Of a DNA stretch of 64,000 nucleotides, positions 12,306 through 23,095 are shown piece by piece. This stretch comes from Flaccisagitta enflata (lineage: Eukaryota; Chaetognatha; Sagittoidea; Aphragmophora). The notes beneath the pieces were generated by a model. That model did no database searches and was not told the origin of the DNA. It saw nothing but the letters and a program-made list of their open reading frames with translations. Made by a program: the position numbers and the translations under genes. The stretch lies in contig OZ231128.1 in the NCBI GenBank assembly GCA_965153355.1, positions 6,448,001 to 6,512,000 of the forward strand, in the 5' to 3' direction. How positions within the stretch are numbered: the stretch's first letter is position 1; the number at the start of each line of letters is the position of its first letter.

Positions 12306-13880
12306 ATTTGACAGAAGGGGGAAAAGGGAAATTTCTGTTTTTTTAGAAAATCATTCACAACTTTTTTTTGGAATACAAATTCGCATTGATTTTTTCACTA
12401 AATCACTTGTGGTAACATACGTATTCACCAGAAAAAGTCAAATTTGGCCAAAAAAGAACTTCAATTTTGACCTCTCGTGAATAGCAAACAAGGCCAGATT
12501 GTTCATGATGTCGTAACTCGTTGCTAAGAAAACTCATAACTTCAAAATTCAGAGCTTCATGCTTTCAAGTGTTAAGTGATGATGAAGCTGTCTCTGTTCT
12601 GTCATGGTATATCAATGGTCCTCCATCATGACCTGATCTTTAAGACTTGAGTGCCCAATGATTCATGGCTTTTACAACGTTTTGATTATGTGTAATACGT
12701 CACTCAAAGCGCCCCCAAAGTTAACCCACGACTTCACCCATGTAACCATCGCGGAAGCTTGATGAAAAAATTTCAGACCTCTGTGGCAACGGGAACCTTT
12801 GTTAGGAAAAGTTTGAAGCATTTTGGGAACATTTATTGAGAATATCACTCATCTTATGATCCCAAACCTACAAATTTCTATTTTTTGACCTATTTTGTAC
12901 TAAATACACACACAGGCGCATGCATACGTACTGCAGGAAGATTATGTCTGTTTACGAAATAAGGTTTTACTTAGATTCTTTTCTACCATTGATTATCAAA
13001 GATATTGGATCAAGCTGCTAACAATGGCTCCCGTCCTTAAAATTGCCTTAAATTTTGAAGAAATTTTTTCATCAAACCTCCTTGTTGGTGAAATGGTTGA
13101 GGTTGTGGGTTCACTTTGGGGGCGCTCTGTGGGATATAATGTGTAAACTAATTGTTTATTTTTCTCACAGCACTTAGCTGAAAACCCTCTCTTTTTAAGG
13201 TACTTCACCATTTCTTCAAAGATAAAGCCTATCTACAGTTTTCTACAGACGTAAGTCTTTAAAATCTACTTTTGGATAGTGGAACCTCGCTAGAGTGCAC
13301 CCGCTCATAAAGCATACCCATCTAAAAGGCTTGATTCTATGTTGGCTAAAAGGCAGCTTTAGTATAAGGCATAATATTGTCCTATCCCTTAACATGCGCT
13401 CTAGTGAAGCTCAGCTGTATTCACTTTGTCTTTGTAATGAATTATGAGTATCGCCCGACTTTTTGGATTTCCTAGAAATGTAGCGTCTAATCACATTTTT
13501 GAGAGCACAGTCAGATCAAATTCTTAACAACATACCTACATTATAAGTTTGCCTAAAAAAATGTAAAACTCATGTCTCTCACATATGTTGCCCATGAAGG
13601 AAAATCAATTTGACAAAGACAAGGCTGGATACATGGCAGACCATGGCAAAAAAGAAGAGAAAAAATAACTACATGTTTTGCTAGATTCTGTCATACTATA
13701 TGTAGACCTGAGCTGCATAATTTTCCTGACTTTTTTGAAGCTCCACAAAAAGAATCATCCAAATACGACGTTGCTGGTCATTGTAGCTAATTTTTTAAAG
13801 ATGACATGGGTATGAAGGAAAAAATTACTGATTGAGAGCGAACAAAGCAGCCTATCTCATCATGACAACCGAGACTTTGA

Positions 13881-15175
13881 CTAGTTTTCCATCAAACAGA
13901 ATCTGAAAAACATCCTTTCTCTACTACCCCAAATGCAAACTGCTCACCCAAAGTAGTCAATGGCAAATGATTGTTAGTAACAATGTTACTTAGTTAACCA
14001 AAATTTAATAAATTACCCGAGGGTAACATTGTTAAGAAACCATACCCTTAAAGGATAGAATCGAGGTCATGCTTAATGCGACCGCCTGACACTCTTATCC
14101 AAGGTACCGAGTAGTGTGATAGGTGGAACAATATCCCTCACTATACCCAAACTGAAATTAATGGAAGAAGGCCTCGTGAACCCTCACTGGCTTGTTAATA
14201 TGCGCACCACTCCTAGTTTTCCACCAAACAGAATCTGAAAAACATCCTTTCTCATCTATGATCTATCCCAAATGCAAACTGCTTACCAAAAGAAGTCAAG
14301 GGCAAATGATTGTTACCTAGTTAACCAAAATTCAGCAATCGAGGGTAACATTGTTAAAAAACCATACTTTTAAAGGATAGAATCCAGGTCAAGCTTAATG
14401 CGACCGCTGGACATTCTAATCCAAGGTACTGAGTAGTATGATAGGTGGAACAATATCCCTCACTATACTCAAACTGAAATTAATGGCAGAAGGCCTTGTG
14501 GGCCCTCATTGACTAGGTATTACGCGCACTACTCCTGGTTTTCCACCAAACAGAATCTGGAAAACATCCTTTCGCATCAACCCCAAATACAAACTGATTG
14601 TTACCTAGTTAACCAAAATTCCACAAATAACCCAAGGGTAACATTGTTAAGAAACCATGCCCTTGCAGGGTAGAATCGAGGTCATGCTTAATACGACCGC
14701 TGGTTATTCTAATCCAAGGTACTGAGTAATATGATCAGGCGTGTATAGTGTTGAGCATTACCCCCCCTCCGCAGGGGGAGGAATAAAATCAATGGGTTTG
14801 GAGATGGGGAAAAAATCAAAAGCTAAAAAAGAAGAAAAAAGAAAATTATTGAAGATTTAACACGTTTGGTAAATCCAAATGGTAGTCTCTGATTACTAAA
14901 ACACATATTAACACTATTTGAACCGATGATATACTGTTTTATTGCTTTGTGGCAGAGAAAATCATAGATTTTTTATCGCAAAGCAATGCGTCGTGGGGAA
15001 GAAAATCAAAGGCAGGGGGGGAATAAAATCAAAAGCCGCTCAATAATATACACCTCTGAATATGATAGTAGCAAAAATATCCCTCAATATACCCAAACTG
15101 AAATTAATGGAAGAGGGCCTTGTGAACCCTCACTGACTCACTCACTGACTCACTGACGCGCACCACTCAGCTCAT
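13881..15175 (+). repeat. Three tandem units of about 320 bp
   Basis: Units start at about 13881, 14213 and 14533. Each begins GTTTTCCACCAAACAGAATC, carries AACATTGTTAAGAAACCAT and GTCATGCTTAATGCGACCGC, and ends with a GTGAACCCTCACTG block. The third unit is split by the insertion at 14736-15058. Confidence 0.8.
14736..15058. mobile_element. hAT-like MITE with a perfect 8-bp target duplication
   Basis: It interrupts the third tandem unit. AATATGAT stands at 14728-14735 and 15059-15066. The other units show the uninterrupted site (AGTATGATAGG). Ends are CAGGCGTGTATAGTGTTGAG and, inverted, CAGAGGTGTATATTATTGAG. A CAGRG start with 8-bp duplication is the hAT pattern. 323 bp, no open frame. Confidence 0.82.
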
Positions 15176-15408
15176 ACATACTAAAATGAGACTGTGCAGT
15201 AGTCAAAAATCTGGCCGTGTCTAGTTTTTTTTCTTTTTTCAGTTTCCTGGTCTGACCTGATACTAACACTGAATAAGTAGTATATAGCAATTGCTGTATG
15301 TTCCGAACGGGGTTACATTCTGCTAACAAAAAATAATCATACATAATGGAAGACTTAGAATTTCATCAATGTCAGTTTAGTGACCTTTCCTTTATCTTTC
15401 AACAACAG

Positions 15409-15494
15409 GAATCGTCAGCTTGTGAACATGGTTCTCTCACACCTTCTGTTTGCCTGTATGTGTCTTTCTGGCACATTGATAGTGGGATATGATG
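15409..15494 (+). CDS. Exon 1: end of 5' UTR plus signal peptide
   Basis: A pyrimidine-rich acceptor ending at 15408 opens the exon and ATG is at 15428. The exon codes for a hydrophobic leader starting MVLSHLLFACMC and ends one base into a codon at a strong donor, G|GTGAGT (15494/15495). The leader has two cysteines and a plausible cleavage site near residue 20-23. Confidence 0.75.
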
Positions 15495-18400
15495 GTGAGT
15501 AAATAACAGGTGTTCAAATAAAAGTGAGTCTATAAAAATTACTTCGAAATCTTTATTGAAAAAGCAAAAAAATCATACACCAAGATGTCAAACAGATGAC
15601 CTCTATCAAATGATACCTTGTTTGCGTCTCTTTATGCTTCATAGGCATAGCGGGTGTAATCAACGGAAAACCTCTACACTTCTGATTTCTTAGTGCTTTG
15701 AGCTACCAGGATGGGGCTGGACTCATTTGAAAATTTTTTGAAGCTGCTTTTAGATCTCATCAATTTTTTCTATCAATCTTCTACCGATGTAAGGCTATCC
15801 ATGATTATAGGCGGACAAAGGCTTATGCTCTAGGTAGAAGTTATAAACTCTAGTATGTAGGAAATTTGAAAAAGATATCGATTTTCAATGATATGATTGA
15901 TATCATTGATATGTTCAGTTTTAATGAATGCAAGATAAAATTCACGGCAAATAGAGTTTGATACTATCAAAACATGGCAGACTAATGCACAAGAAAAATA
16001 AAAAAAAGAAAAGAAAGTTCAATAAAAGACAAGAGAATAGCAGAACAAGTAACGTGGGGTCACAATATCGTTGCGGAGGGGTGGGCAAGAGCATCCAACC
16101 ACCATCCACACCCCAAACCCCACTCCACACACAAACATACATAAAAAGTATCGAAAACGCTCATTTCTCCACTTTTCAACTCTTTCACCTCTACGGACCG
16201 ATGGATGAACCAACGGAGAGACCGACAGACCGATGGACGGACGAAGCCTCTTGTAGAAATGCGTGTCCGCAACTAAAAAAGCACAAATTCCATTTAATTA
16301 TCAACGAGGTTGGTCTCAGAAAAGAACCACCAGAAAAAAGCTGACATTTTTTTAAAGATTCAAGAGACAGAGAGACTATCACTGAAGGTATCGTTGCAAA
16401 TACAATTAAAAAAACACGCAAAAGATCAATTCATTCTTTTCAACTGAGCTTCAGTGGCTCACATCCACATAATTTCAAAATATTCAATTGAGATTTGAAG
16501 TGTTGGATAAAGCGTGTAGATCATTCGGAAAAACAAGGCCGGATACACGGCCATACTAGTTGCGGATGGGTGGGCAGGGTATGCAGGGGCGGAAATGCGC
16601 GGTTTTGCACTTTCTCAACGCGATGACCACTACCGACTGACTGACAGATCGACGGACGGACAAAGCCTCTCATAGAGTCGCTAGTCCGCGACTAAAAATA
16701 CTGAAAAACGGGCAAAACTTATGATTTTTTTTAACACCGCAAAATCCACCACTTCTTATATATCTGTGTTGTTTTCTCCTATTTTCAGCTTTTCCAACAA
16801 AACCACCCTTTCCACGTTATTTTGGTTTAAGGTAATAGAATCATTTATGGCTTATTACTGTTGCTTTTTGTAAGAGAATGAGTAAGGATGAATCATTTTA
16901 GAAACCTTGATTTAGTTCTAAGATAGGACACTCATGTAGGGGACAATACATAACTGTCAGAGTACAGAATGATCTCAAAAAGGCAGTTTTTGGACTTCTA
17001 TGAAAATGGCGCAAAAATGTCATTACTTTAGCCTCATATTTGATAAAAAAAAATGAGTCAATATAAAGATTTACTTGGGACCAAGACCTGAAATGGACAC
17101 CTAATTGCCATAAAAGCATATAAAAAGATGCAAAAAATATTTTCCATGAATTTTCATCCATAAAAACAACAGAGGAAGACTTCCATTTTTGTGGCATCAA
17201 TGCCCATAAGCGATTCTATCACTTAATCCTGATCAGGGTGAAACCCGAGGCCAATATGAAAGCCGAGGTCAATATGAAAGCTACGTGTGGCTCTTGCCTT
17301 TCTCGTTGCGTCCCACTCAAGAACAAGTTGAGCAAGTTGGATTGCCCAGATGAATTAGCCTGCGTCCCTTGTTATGCAAGTATGTTCTTTCAACCGAATG
17401 TCAGTCAAATCATTTGATTAACATTAAAGCATGACTTTCATCAAGTTCAGGGAAACAATGTGGTGTGAACCAAAAGTTTGAAATGAAAAACGGGTCCCTA
17501 CTTTTTTTATACTTTTAAGCATTCTTCATACTCAGTTGATTTTAGCTTCAAATCCCCACTAGTTATTGGACTACTATTGAAATATTTGCTACCTACACCC
17601 CCCATACAATCTTTTTGTTAAGAAGCAGACAAAATACACAAGTTCTTACCCTCTTAAAAGGCTCTTATAATCTTTTTTAGCTAAATTGTTAGAAAACATC
17701 CAAATGATAACCCAACTTTGGCAGGCAATAAGAGAAAAGTCCTGACCTGTACTCCACCACCCATCTCACCACAGGGTGACATGATTCTGAGCTAGAATGC
17801 GAAATCATTGCTCACAAACTTTTTTGAATCAGTGGTGAGGACATTTTATCACCAAGTCTTCTCTTTCTTTAACAGGTTTGATAGTCAACTCAGAGGCGAT
17901 AGCTGCTACTCTTTTAGAATCAGCAAAACAGGAAAAAGCACAACTGGTGAAGATAGAACAAGGTGAGTGATGTGCAATAGATATCAATGTTACTTGGTAA
18001 TGGGACAACCTATATGAAGTAATAATAACTATAACGAGGCCGAATACACGGCCAAGTAGTGGTCGCTTGCGGGTAGGCAGGGACAGTACTGTAGGTGGGC
18101 AGGGTCAGCCAATTTTGTGTCATTCAGATTTTTGCATTTTGGGCTGACAGACACAGACCAAGTGACATACCTTCTTATAGAGTCGCTTGGCAAGCAACTG
18201 AAAATGCCCTGTCATAATTACGTTAAAAGCGGATCTGTTGAAGCGGGGTTCAACTGTATCTACTTGCGCGAACACAAAGATGGCTGAATATGTTTAATTA
18301 TAATCCCACGGGGCTATGATCAATACTTTTTCATTTCATATAAGAATTTCAATTCTATGAAAGTAAGCTGACACCACTATGAGTATGAAACCCCTATTTA

Positions 18401-21400
18401 ACTCGAGGATGAGACAACTAACTTGTTCTCTCAGCTAAATTCTTTTCATTCACAGGACATTTGTGTTAACTGTATGATACAAAAACTGATAGTCTTTCAT
18501 CCATGAACTGTAGGGGAAATAAATGATGATAATTGGAATGATGAATGATAATGAATAATTGATATTTAATAATTCATCTATAATCAATGAGTAATGATTG
18601 TTCATTTTTACAGCAAAGCTCATGGCAAACAAAGCTGCATTGAAGAGAGCTATGAAAAGAACAATCAGCGAAGATGATGATGTGTCCGGCGAAGAAAAAA
18701 CGAAGCGAAAAGGTATATTTTTTTGCTTCTTTACCAATTAGCAGACATACAGATTGTGGAGAAGCGGAAAGCGCCGCTTCTCGGAAGCAGGGTGGCAGGG
18801 TCGGAAGGATTTACACTATGACCGTCCAAAAAAAATCAAAAAATGATATTTTGTATTAGATGAGCTTCTAAACAGTTGTGACAAACCATTTCTTCATTGG
18901 GAAATCTGAAAATAAAATGTGTTTTCCATAATTCTACTATTTTCAAGTTGATGTAATAAAAATTGACATGATTTTTCCATCAGTTTTCCATTTTTCACTG
19001 CATTCTGCTTGTCGGAATTTTGCAAGAAAAATTTATGCTTCCCGGAAGCTTAGAAGAATATTATTATCTGCCAATTAGAAACGAGAATACCTCTTTTGTG
19101 TCTAATAGATGTGCAATGTAATTCTATTGTAAGGTCGACTTTAATCCTGCAGATGAATCTCTGTATGATGGTGTGCTTCCAATTGCAACACTTAATGTGT
19201 CAGCAGTGGGGAACACGTAAAATCATGATTTTGACTTTGCTACTGTTCATTGTTCAATCTTTTGCCCAAGTAGCAAAGCCAGAATCATGTTCTATCGCGT
19301 CCCCCAGTCAACAGGGGTCAAAATCAAAAATTAATAGTCGCAAAAGCGTTAGATGGTCAGCGGTACCCGTTGCCCCTATGTGTGTGTAAGTGGGTGTGAG
19401 GTGGTTAGAGGGGCGAAGGGGCCGATGACCTATGCTGTCTTTATTTGGGCCTCAAGGATGGCATTAGGGCCTGGAGGCTGGAATTGGGGCCTTGAGGCTT
19501 AGATTAGGGCCTAGAGGCTGGGATTTGAGTTTCGAGGCTGGGATTTAAGCTTCGAGGCTGGGATTTGAGCTTTGAGGCTGGGATTTGAGCTTTGAGGGTG
19601 GGATTTGAGCTTCAAGGATGGGATTTGAGCTTCAAAGCTGGGATTTGAGCTTTAAGGCTAGGATTTGAGCTTCAAGGCTGGGATTTGTGCCTTGAGACTG
19701 GGATTTGAGCCTCAGGGCTGGGATTTGAGCCTTAGGGCCTGGGATTTGAGCCTCGAGGCTGGGATTTGTGCCTGGAGACTGAGATTTGAGCCTCAGGGCT
19801 GGGATTTTAGCCTTCGGGCTGGAAAATGAGCCCTGCGACTAGAATTTGGGCTTCGGAGCTGGGGGGGGGGACGGAGGAGAAGAAGAAGGAGGAGGAGGAG
19901 AAAATCTCCCATATGTGTGAGAGCATAGGTCATCGGCCCCTTCAGGGCCGCTGCCCAAAAACGAAAAAAACTTAATATCTTTCCCCAAAAAAATTGTTCA
20001 GATAGGCTCTGATAAATATTTCAATGCAGAATTAGCCATTTGGAATTTCTTTGACGGCCACATTACAGGGTCTTCAATTGCAACTGACTTACCGTATTTT
20101 CTCTAAAAAGCGCCCCGGGCGCTTTTGAAATTGAAATATGACTTTGCTTTTTAACCCTCCAAAAAGCGCCCCGTTTGTATTGAAGACAAACTATTATTTG
20201 ATCCATCTTTTTCATGAAAGGCAATCAAAATGCTAAATTTGACTTGAAATAGATATATTCATTGCATATATCTGTTAGAGAGTCAGTGAAAATAGCTCAT
20301 TGTGTTGTGTTTTTACATCATTTTACTTTGTATTTCTAAGCAAATCTTTTCTAAAGAGTGTGACACTAAGAAAAACAATGGGGGGCGCTTTTTGGAGGGG
20401 GGGCGCTTTATGGAGAAAATACGGTATTCTAAATTGATGGTGTGCCTCTCATAGTCAATATTACGATTTCTTCTTTTTTCCCTCTTGTAGCATATTGTAT
20501 GACGTTTTTTGTATTAGAATTTCAAGGGTATTTATCAAGTATTTTGTCTGTTATAATAATTTTTAAGTAGATCAGGTACCCATAGTTGTGACTTGAAAAA
20601 AATCGTTTTTTGTTTTGACATTTTTTTTCATATTGCTCTCATTTTGATTAGCTAGAGCTAGAGATGACTCATTGGTCCAAATCAAACATAATAAAATCTA
20701 CTTTTAAAAGGTAAAAAATCAAATCTAGATTGCCTAAATCATAATATACAAACTATAAATTGTTGGTTTGGAAAACATTTTGTCAGAAATTGATTTCAAG
20801 GTCATCACAGGAAATCAAGATCTCAACACATTGTTCCATCTCAAGTAGTTTGAACAAGGCATAGACACATCACCCCCAGACTCATTCCCTGTCTCGTATG
20901 AGTGCAGGTAAGCAGGAGCTGCAGTACAAGGGGTTTATTACTCATTTGGGCAGCAATATCTTGCCAGTGCCAAAAGACTTCATGGAATGGCTGGATAAGC
21001 AGTGGTCAGATGACCCTACAAAAAGACATGTGGACGGTCTCACCAAGTCACTGACTGACTGACATGTCACCAATAATATCATGAAATTATCTTTCATTTT
21101 GGACCAATTGAACCTCTGTTGCTCAAACTGTTTAGAAATGAAAGCTGTTTGAAAAAAGATGTCATGAAAAAGATGATTTTTTTGGTTACAACCATTAATA
21201 CCCTGACTACTTAAGATTTTTGTTTCAGACAAACAGTTTGACAAAAAACCCTGAAACATTGATACAAAAAACGTCAAACAATATACAATAAGAGAAAAAA
21301 AAGAAAAAATCATAACGTTGATCATGAGAGGCACACCATCAATTTAGAATAAGTCAGTCGCAATTGAAGGAAACAATTTTCTTGAATATCTACAGGACAT

Positions 21401-22095
21401 TTTCCCTAAAGGGGGCCGCTGCCCAAAAAGTAAAATATGATGGACCAACCAACCGAAAGACCAACCAAGTGACTGACCAATGGACAGACAAAGCAGGGTG
21501 CAGACTTTCCACTGATAAGGCCAGCATTGCCATTCTACTCTATAATTGAATGAGGGTTCCTTCTGCATATAACCATAAGTTGCACTTCCTAAGCATAACT
21601 AAAATGTGCTTATACCAATTGACCACAATGATCTCTTTTGATTTTCTCTATTTTGTATCTCAGCCATTCAAGAGAGCGGTTAAAGAAACAACCGATATTG
21701 ATGAGATGATCTCGTTAATAGCGTTATTTTCTCTATTTTGTATCTCAGCGATTTAAAAAGCATTCTAGAGAGCAGTTAAACAAACAACCAATATTGATGA
21801 GATGAACTTGTTAACAATGTTCTTTTCTTTAATTTGCATCTCAGTCTTAGCGATTCAAAAAGCAGTCAAGAGAGCGGCTAAACAAACAACCGATATCGAT
21901 GAGATGGTCAAGATGGTCAAAAAAGAAGTTGGCGAGGAAGCCTACAAAGAAGTTGGAGAGGCTTTGGTCAAACGAATTGTCTTTACACTTGCGGGCATCG
22001 CTACAGCTGCCGCAGTTGTCAGTGCGGGATCTGGGACTGTTGGTGCAGGTGCTGGAGTTGCACAAGTTGGGTATTCAAATGGCTGGTGGGGATAG
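15409..22095 (+). CDS. Six-exon gene for a secreted or membrane-inserted six-cysteine protein of unknown family
   Basis: Coding exons are 15428-15494, 16789-16831, 17237-17379, 17876-17962, 18614-18712 and 21851-22095. Their junction phases (1, 2, 1, 1, 1) agree at every GT-AG junction and give 684 nt, or 227 residues plus TAG. A 3' splice site at 15408 suggests a non-coding exon upstream; the ATG has a strong context (AACATGG). Residues 1-22 are a clear signal peptide. Residues 54-82 carry Cys54, 57, 61, 73, 79 and 82, including two CxxC pairs. Residues 86-146 are charged and probably helical, with an acidic patch (EDDD) and a basic KTKRK stretch. Residues 147-188 look amphipathic. Residues 189-219 are a Gly/Ala-rich hydrophobic segment before a YSNGWWG end. 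I recognise no family and infer only export to the secretory pathway. The hydrophobic tail could be a membrane anchor. Introns 1, 4 and 5 are loaded with mobile elements. No convincing AATAAA follows closely. Confidence 0.78.
16046..16274 (-). mobile_element. HINE-like element, type II, in intron 1
   Basis: Runs CAAGTAACGTGGGGTCAC, CCCCAAACCCCACTCCACAC, GACCGACAGACCGATGG, then the end GTGTCCGCAACT plus A-run. Confidence 0.85.
16534..16693 (-). mobile_element. HINE-like element, type I/II recombinant, in intron 1
   Basis: It has the type I start CAAGGCCGGATACACGGCC but a GTTGCGGATGGGTGGGC box as in type II, and ends AGTCCGCGACT plus A-run. Confidence 0.8.
16789..16831 (+). CDS. Exon 2: short proline/aromatic segment
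   Basis: This 43-nt exon follows a TTTTCTCCTATTTTCAG acceptor and ends at AG|GTAATA. It codes for about 14 residues rich in Pro, Phe and Tyr (FPTKPPFPRYFGL). The frame is fixed by both neighbours: phase 1 in, phase 2 out. It may be the new N-terminus after signal cleavage. Confidence 0.7.
17237..17379 (+). CDS. Exon 3: six-cysteine segment
   Basis: This exon codes for residues 38-84. The cysteine pattern is C-x2-C-x3-C-x11-C-x5-C-x2-C. Just before it, an 18-bp direct duplication in the DNA gives two in-frame copies of a short AEVNMKA-like block. The donor is GCAA|GTATGT. The acceptor (CCTGATCAG) has a weak pyrimidine tract, making this the least certain junction. The pattern suggests a small disulfide-bonded unit but matches no family I can name. 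Confidence 0.7.
17876..17962 (+). CDS. Exon 4: helical, Ala/Glu/Lys-rich segment
   Basis: The acceptor is CTTTCTTTAACAG and the donor is CAAG|GTGAGT, both strong. Phase is 1 in and 1 out, so the exon could be skipped or duplicated without a frameshift. It codes for about 29 residues, including EAIAATLLESAKQEKAQLVK, which reads as an amphipathic or coiled helix. Confidence 0.75.
18035..18199 (-). mobile_element. HINE-like element, diverged, in intron 4
   Basis: Starts CGAGGCCGAATACACGGCC, has GGTAGGCAGGGAC boxes and a reduced core, and ends GTCGCTTGGCAAGCAACT, where the hairpin now pairs TTGC with GCAA. Confidence 0.65.
18614..18712 (+). CDS. Exon 5: basic helix with an acidic patch
   Basis: Acceptor TTTTTACAG, donor AAAAG|GTATAT. 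Phase is 1 in and 1 out. The exon codes for 33 residues: a lysine/alanine-rich stretch with KR pairs, then SEDDDVSGEEKTKRK. The KR and KRK sites could be processing sites in a secreted precursor, but nothing in the sequence shows that they are cut. Confidence 0.72.
19333..19956 (-). mobile_element. E-family element with a GAGGCTGGGATTTGAGC minisatellite, in intron 5
   Basis: Reverse orientation. It runs from the tail (TAGATGGTCAGCGGTACCCG), an inner end (GGGGCCGATGACCTATGC), about 20 units of a 20-bp repeat (19440-19860) and a G-run, to the inverse end GCATAGGTCATCGGCCCC and GGGCCGCTGCCC. Confidence 0.7.
20072..21362. mobile_element. Foldback element in intron 5
   Basis: The left arm, from CTTCAATTGCAACTGACTT, and the right arm, ending AAGTCAGTCGCAATTGAAG, pair over about 180 bp including AAATTGATGGTGTGCCTCTC. 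The left arm is split by the MITE at 20092-20424. No clear target duplication. No open frame of note in the loop. Confidence 0.65.
20092..20424. mobile_element. TA-flanked CCGTATTTTC MITE nested in the foldback arm
   Basis: Ends CCGTATTTTCTC...GAGAAAATACGG with AAAGCGCCCC/GGGGCGCTTT subterminal blocks. TA lies at 20090-20091 and 20425-20426. The intact right arm reads GAATAAGTC, the inverse of the empty site GACTTATTC, so one TA was duplicated. Confidence 0.85.
21397..21515 (-). mobile_element. Remnants: E-family end plus HINE-like core
   Basis: GGGGGCCGCTGCCC is an E-family terminus. It is followed by GACCAACCAACCGAAAGACC units and AAAGCAGGGTGCAGA, a HINE-like core without its hairpin. Confidence 0.4.
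21638..21819 (+). pseudogene. Two decayed tandem copies of the 5' part of the terminal exon
   Basis: Units at about 21638-21723 and 21724-21819 repeat the intron end (TTTTGTATCTCAG) and the first 50-60 nt of exon 6. Copy 1 has lost 8 nt relative to exon 6; entered in phase 1 it stops after about six residues. Copy 2 has TAA and TAG within its first six codons. Both keep an intact acceptor and the block coding TTDIDEM (TTNIDEM in copy 2). They look like tandem duplicates of the exon border that lost coding capacity; if used, they would truncate the protein. Confidence 0.7.
21851..22095 (+). CDS. Exon 6: terminal exon with Gly/Ala-rich hydrophobic tail
   Basis: The exon is entered in phase 1 after CATCTCAGTCTTAG. 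The in-frame AG at 21843-21844 is a second possible acceptor, adding two residues (Val-Leu). The exon codes for an amphipathic helix (AIQKAVKRAAKQTTDIDEMV...), then VGEEAYKEVGEALVKR, then about 30 hydrophobic residues (LAGIATAAAVVSAGSG), and ends GWWG-TAG. With 81 codons before the stop it is the longest exon, and codon-level conservation against its decayed copies supports it as the functional one. Confidence 0.78.
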
Positions 22096-22362
22096 GTAAA
22101 CTAAGGTAGCTTGCTGTGGCAAACATCCCCTACCTTACGCCGGTTACTTGGAGCAGCAAAATTTTGAAATTCCATGTGTGACTGAATCCCAAGACACTGT
22201 TTCATGTTTTTTTTTCATCTTGGTTGTAACACTTTTGCTGAAATACCTTACAATACATTACATTACTTTGCATTGTTCTCAATTTCTAAAAGAAAAATAC
22301 ATTTTCCCCAGGCTACTTTTCCCCTATTGTTTCACCATTTACATCTGGATGTGTTTTTACTA

Positions 22363-22978
22363 ACACATGCGCCACATTTAGGCGGAAAATGATCTACTAA
22401 GTGAGGATTGAGTCTTATTATTGTCATTAAAAGCAAAAGAAAACCTCCACAATTGAATGGAGAACGTATATTACCTAGATTAAGGTCACGGTAGGCTTAA
22501 ACAATGGCATAAAGATGTCTTGTGAATGTAAGAAATAGTGTTATGTATTCAATCCTGCATAAGCTGCATTTTAAAAACTGAATTTCTGCATTTTTTTTTC
22601 TTTTTATGTTTAGCCAGTGTGGCGCTTTTTAGGGGCCAAAAACTGTGCAATATTCAATCCACTTACTAAGAAATACTCACGTGCATGATTGTCAGTCAAT
22701 TTTGGCCACTCTCTATTACTCATGGTCCTGCAAAAGTTTTTTTAAAGATGATCAATTTCAATTGATTTCCAAGCGGGAAAAATCAGCAACATTTTGATAA
22801 AGAAATTTCCACTTCTCGGCTGAAATACGCCATTCATGAATTGAATCATGATTAAATCATGATACTAAATGAAAATTCTACTAAAAAGCTACCTCCAGCT
22901 AAAATTTTATGGCACTAGAGTAATATTTACTATGATTACTATGTTCCCACATTTTCCGCCTAAATGTGGCGCATGTGT
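22363..22978. mobile_element. TA-flanked MITE downstream of the gene
   Basis: Perfect 29-bp inverted ends beginning ACACATGCGCCACATTTAGG. TA at 22361-22362 and 22979-22980. 616 bp, AT-rich inside. It starts 266 bp after the gene's stop codon, so it may lie in the 3' UTR. Confidence 0.8.
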
Positions 22979-23095
22979 TATCAGGAAAGTCTAACTTTAT
23001 TCTTGCTCGCAAAAAAATTGTGCAAGGATGAAAAATGGCATTGTCATCAAGTGTAATAAAACAATTGTGAAATTCATTTGTGTTTTTCCCTCTAA

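Noticed and set aside
18450-18737. 95-codon minus-strand frame
   Set aside because: Antisense to exon 5 and its flanking AT-rich intron.
20942-21334. 130-codon minus-strand frame in intron 5
   Set aside because: Part of the foldback loop and arm; low-complexity, no motif.
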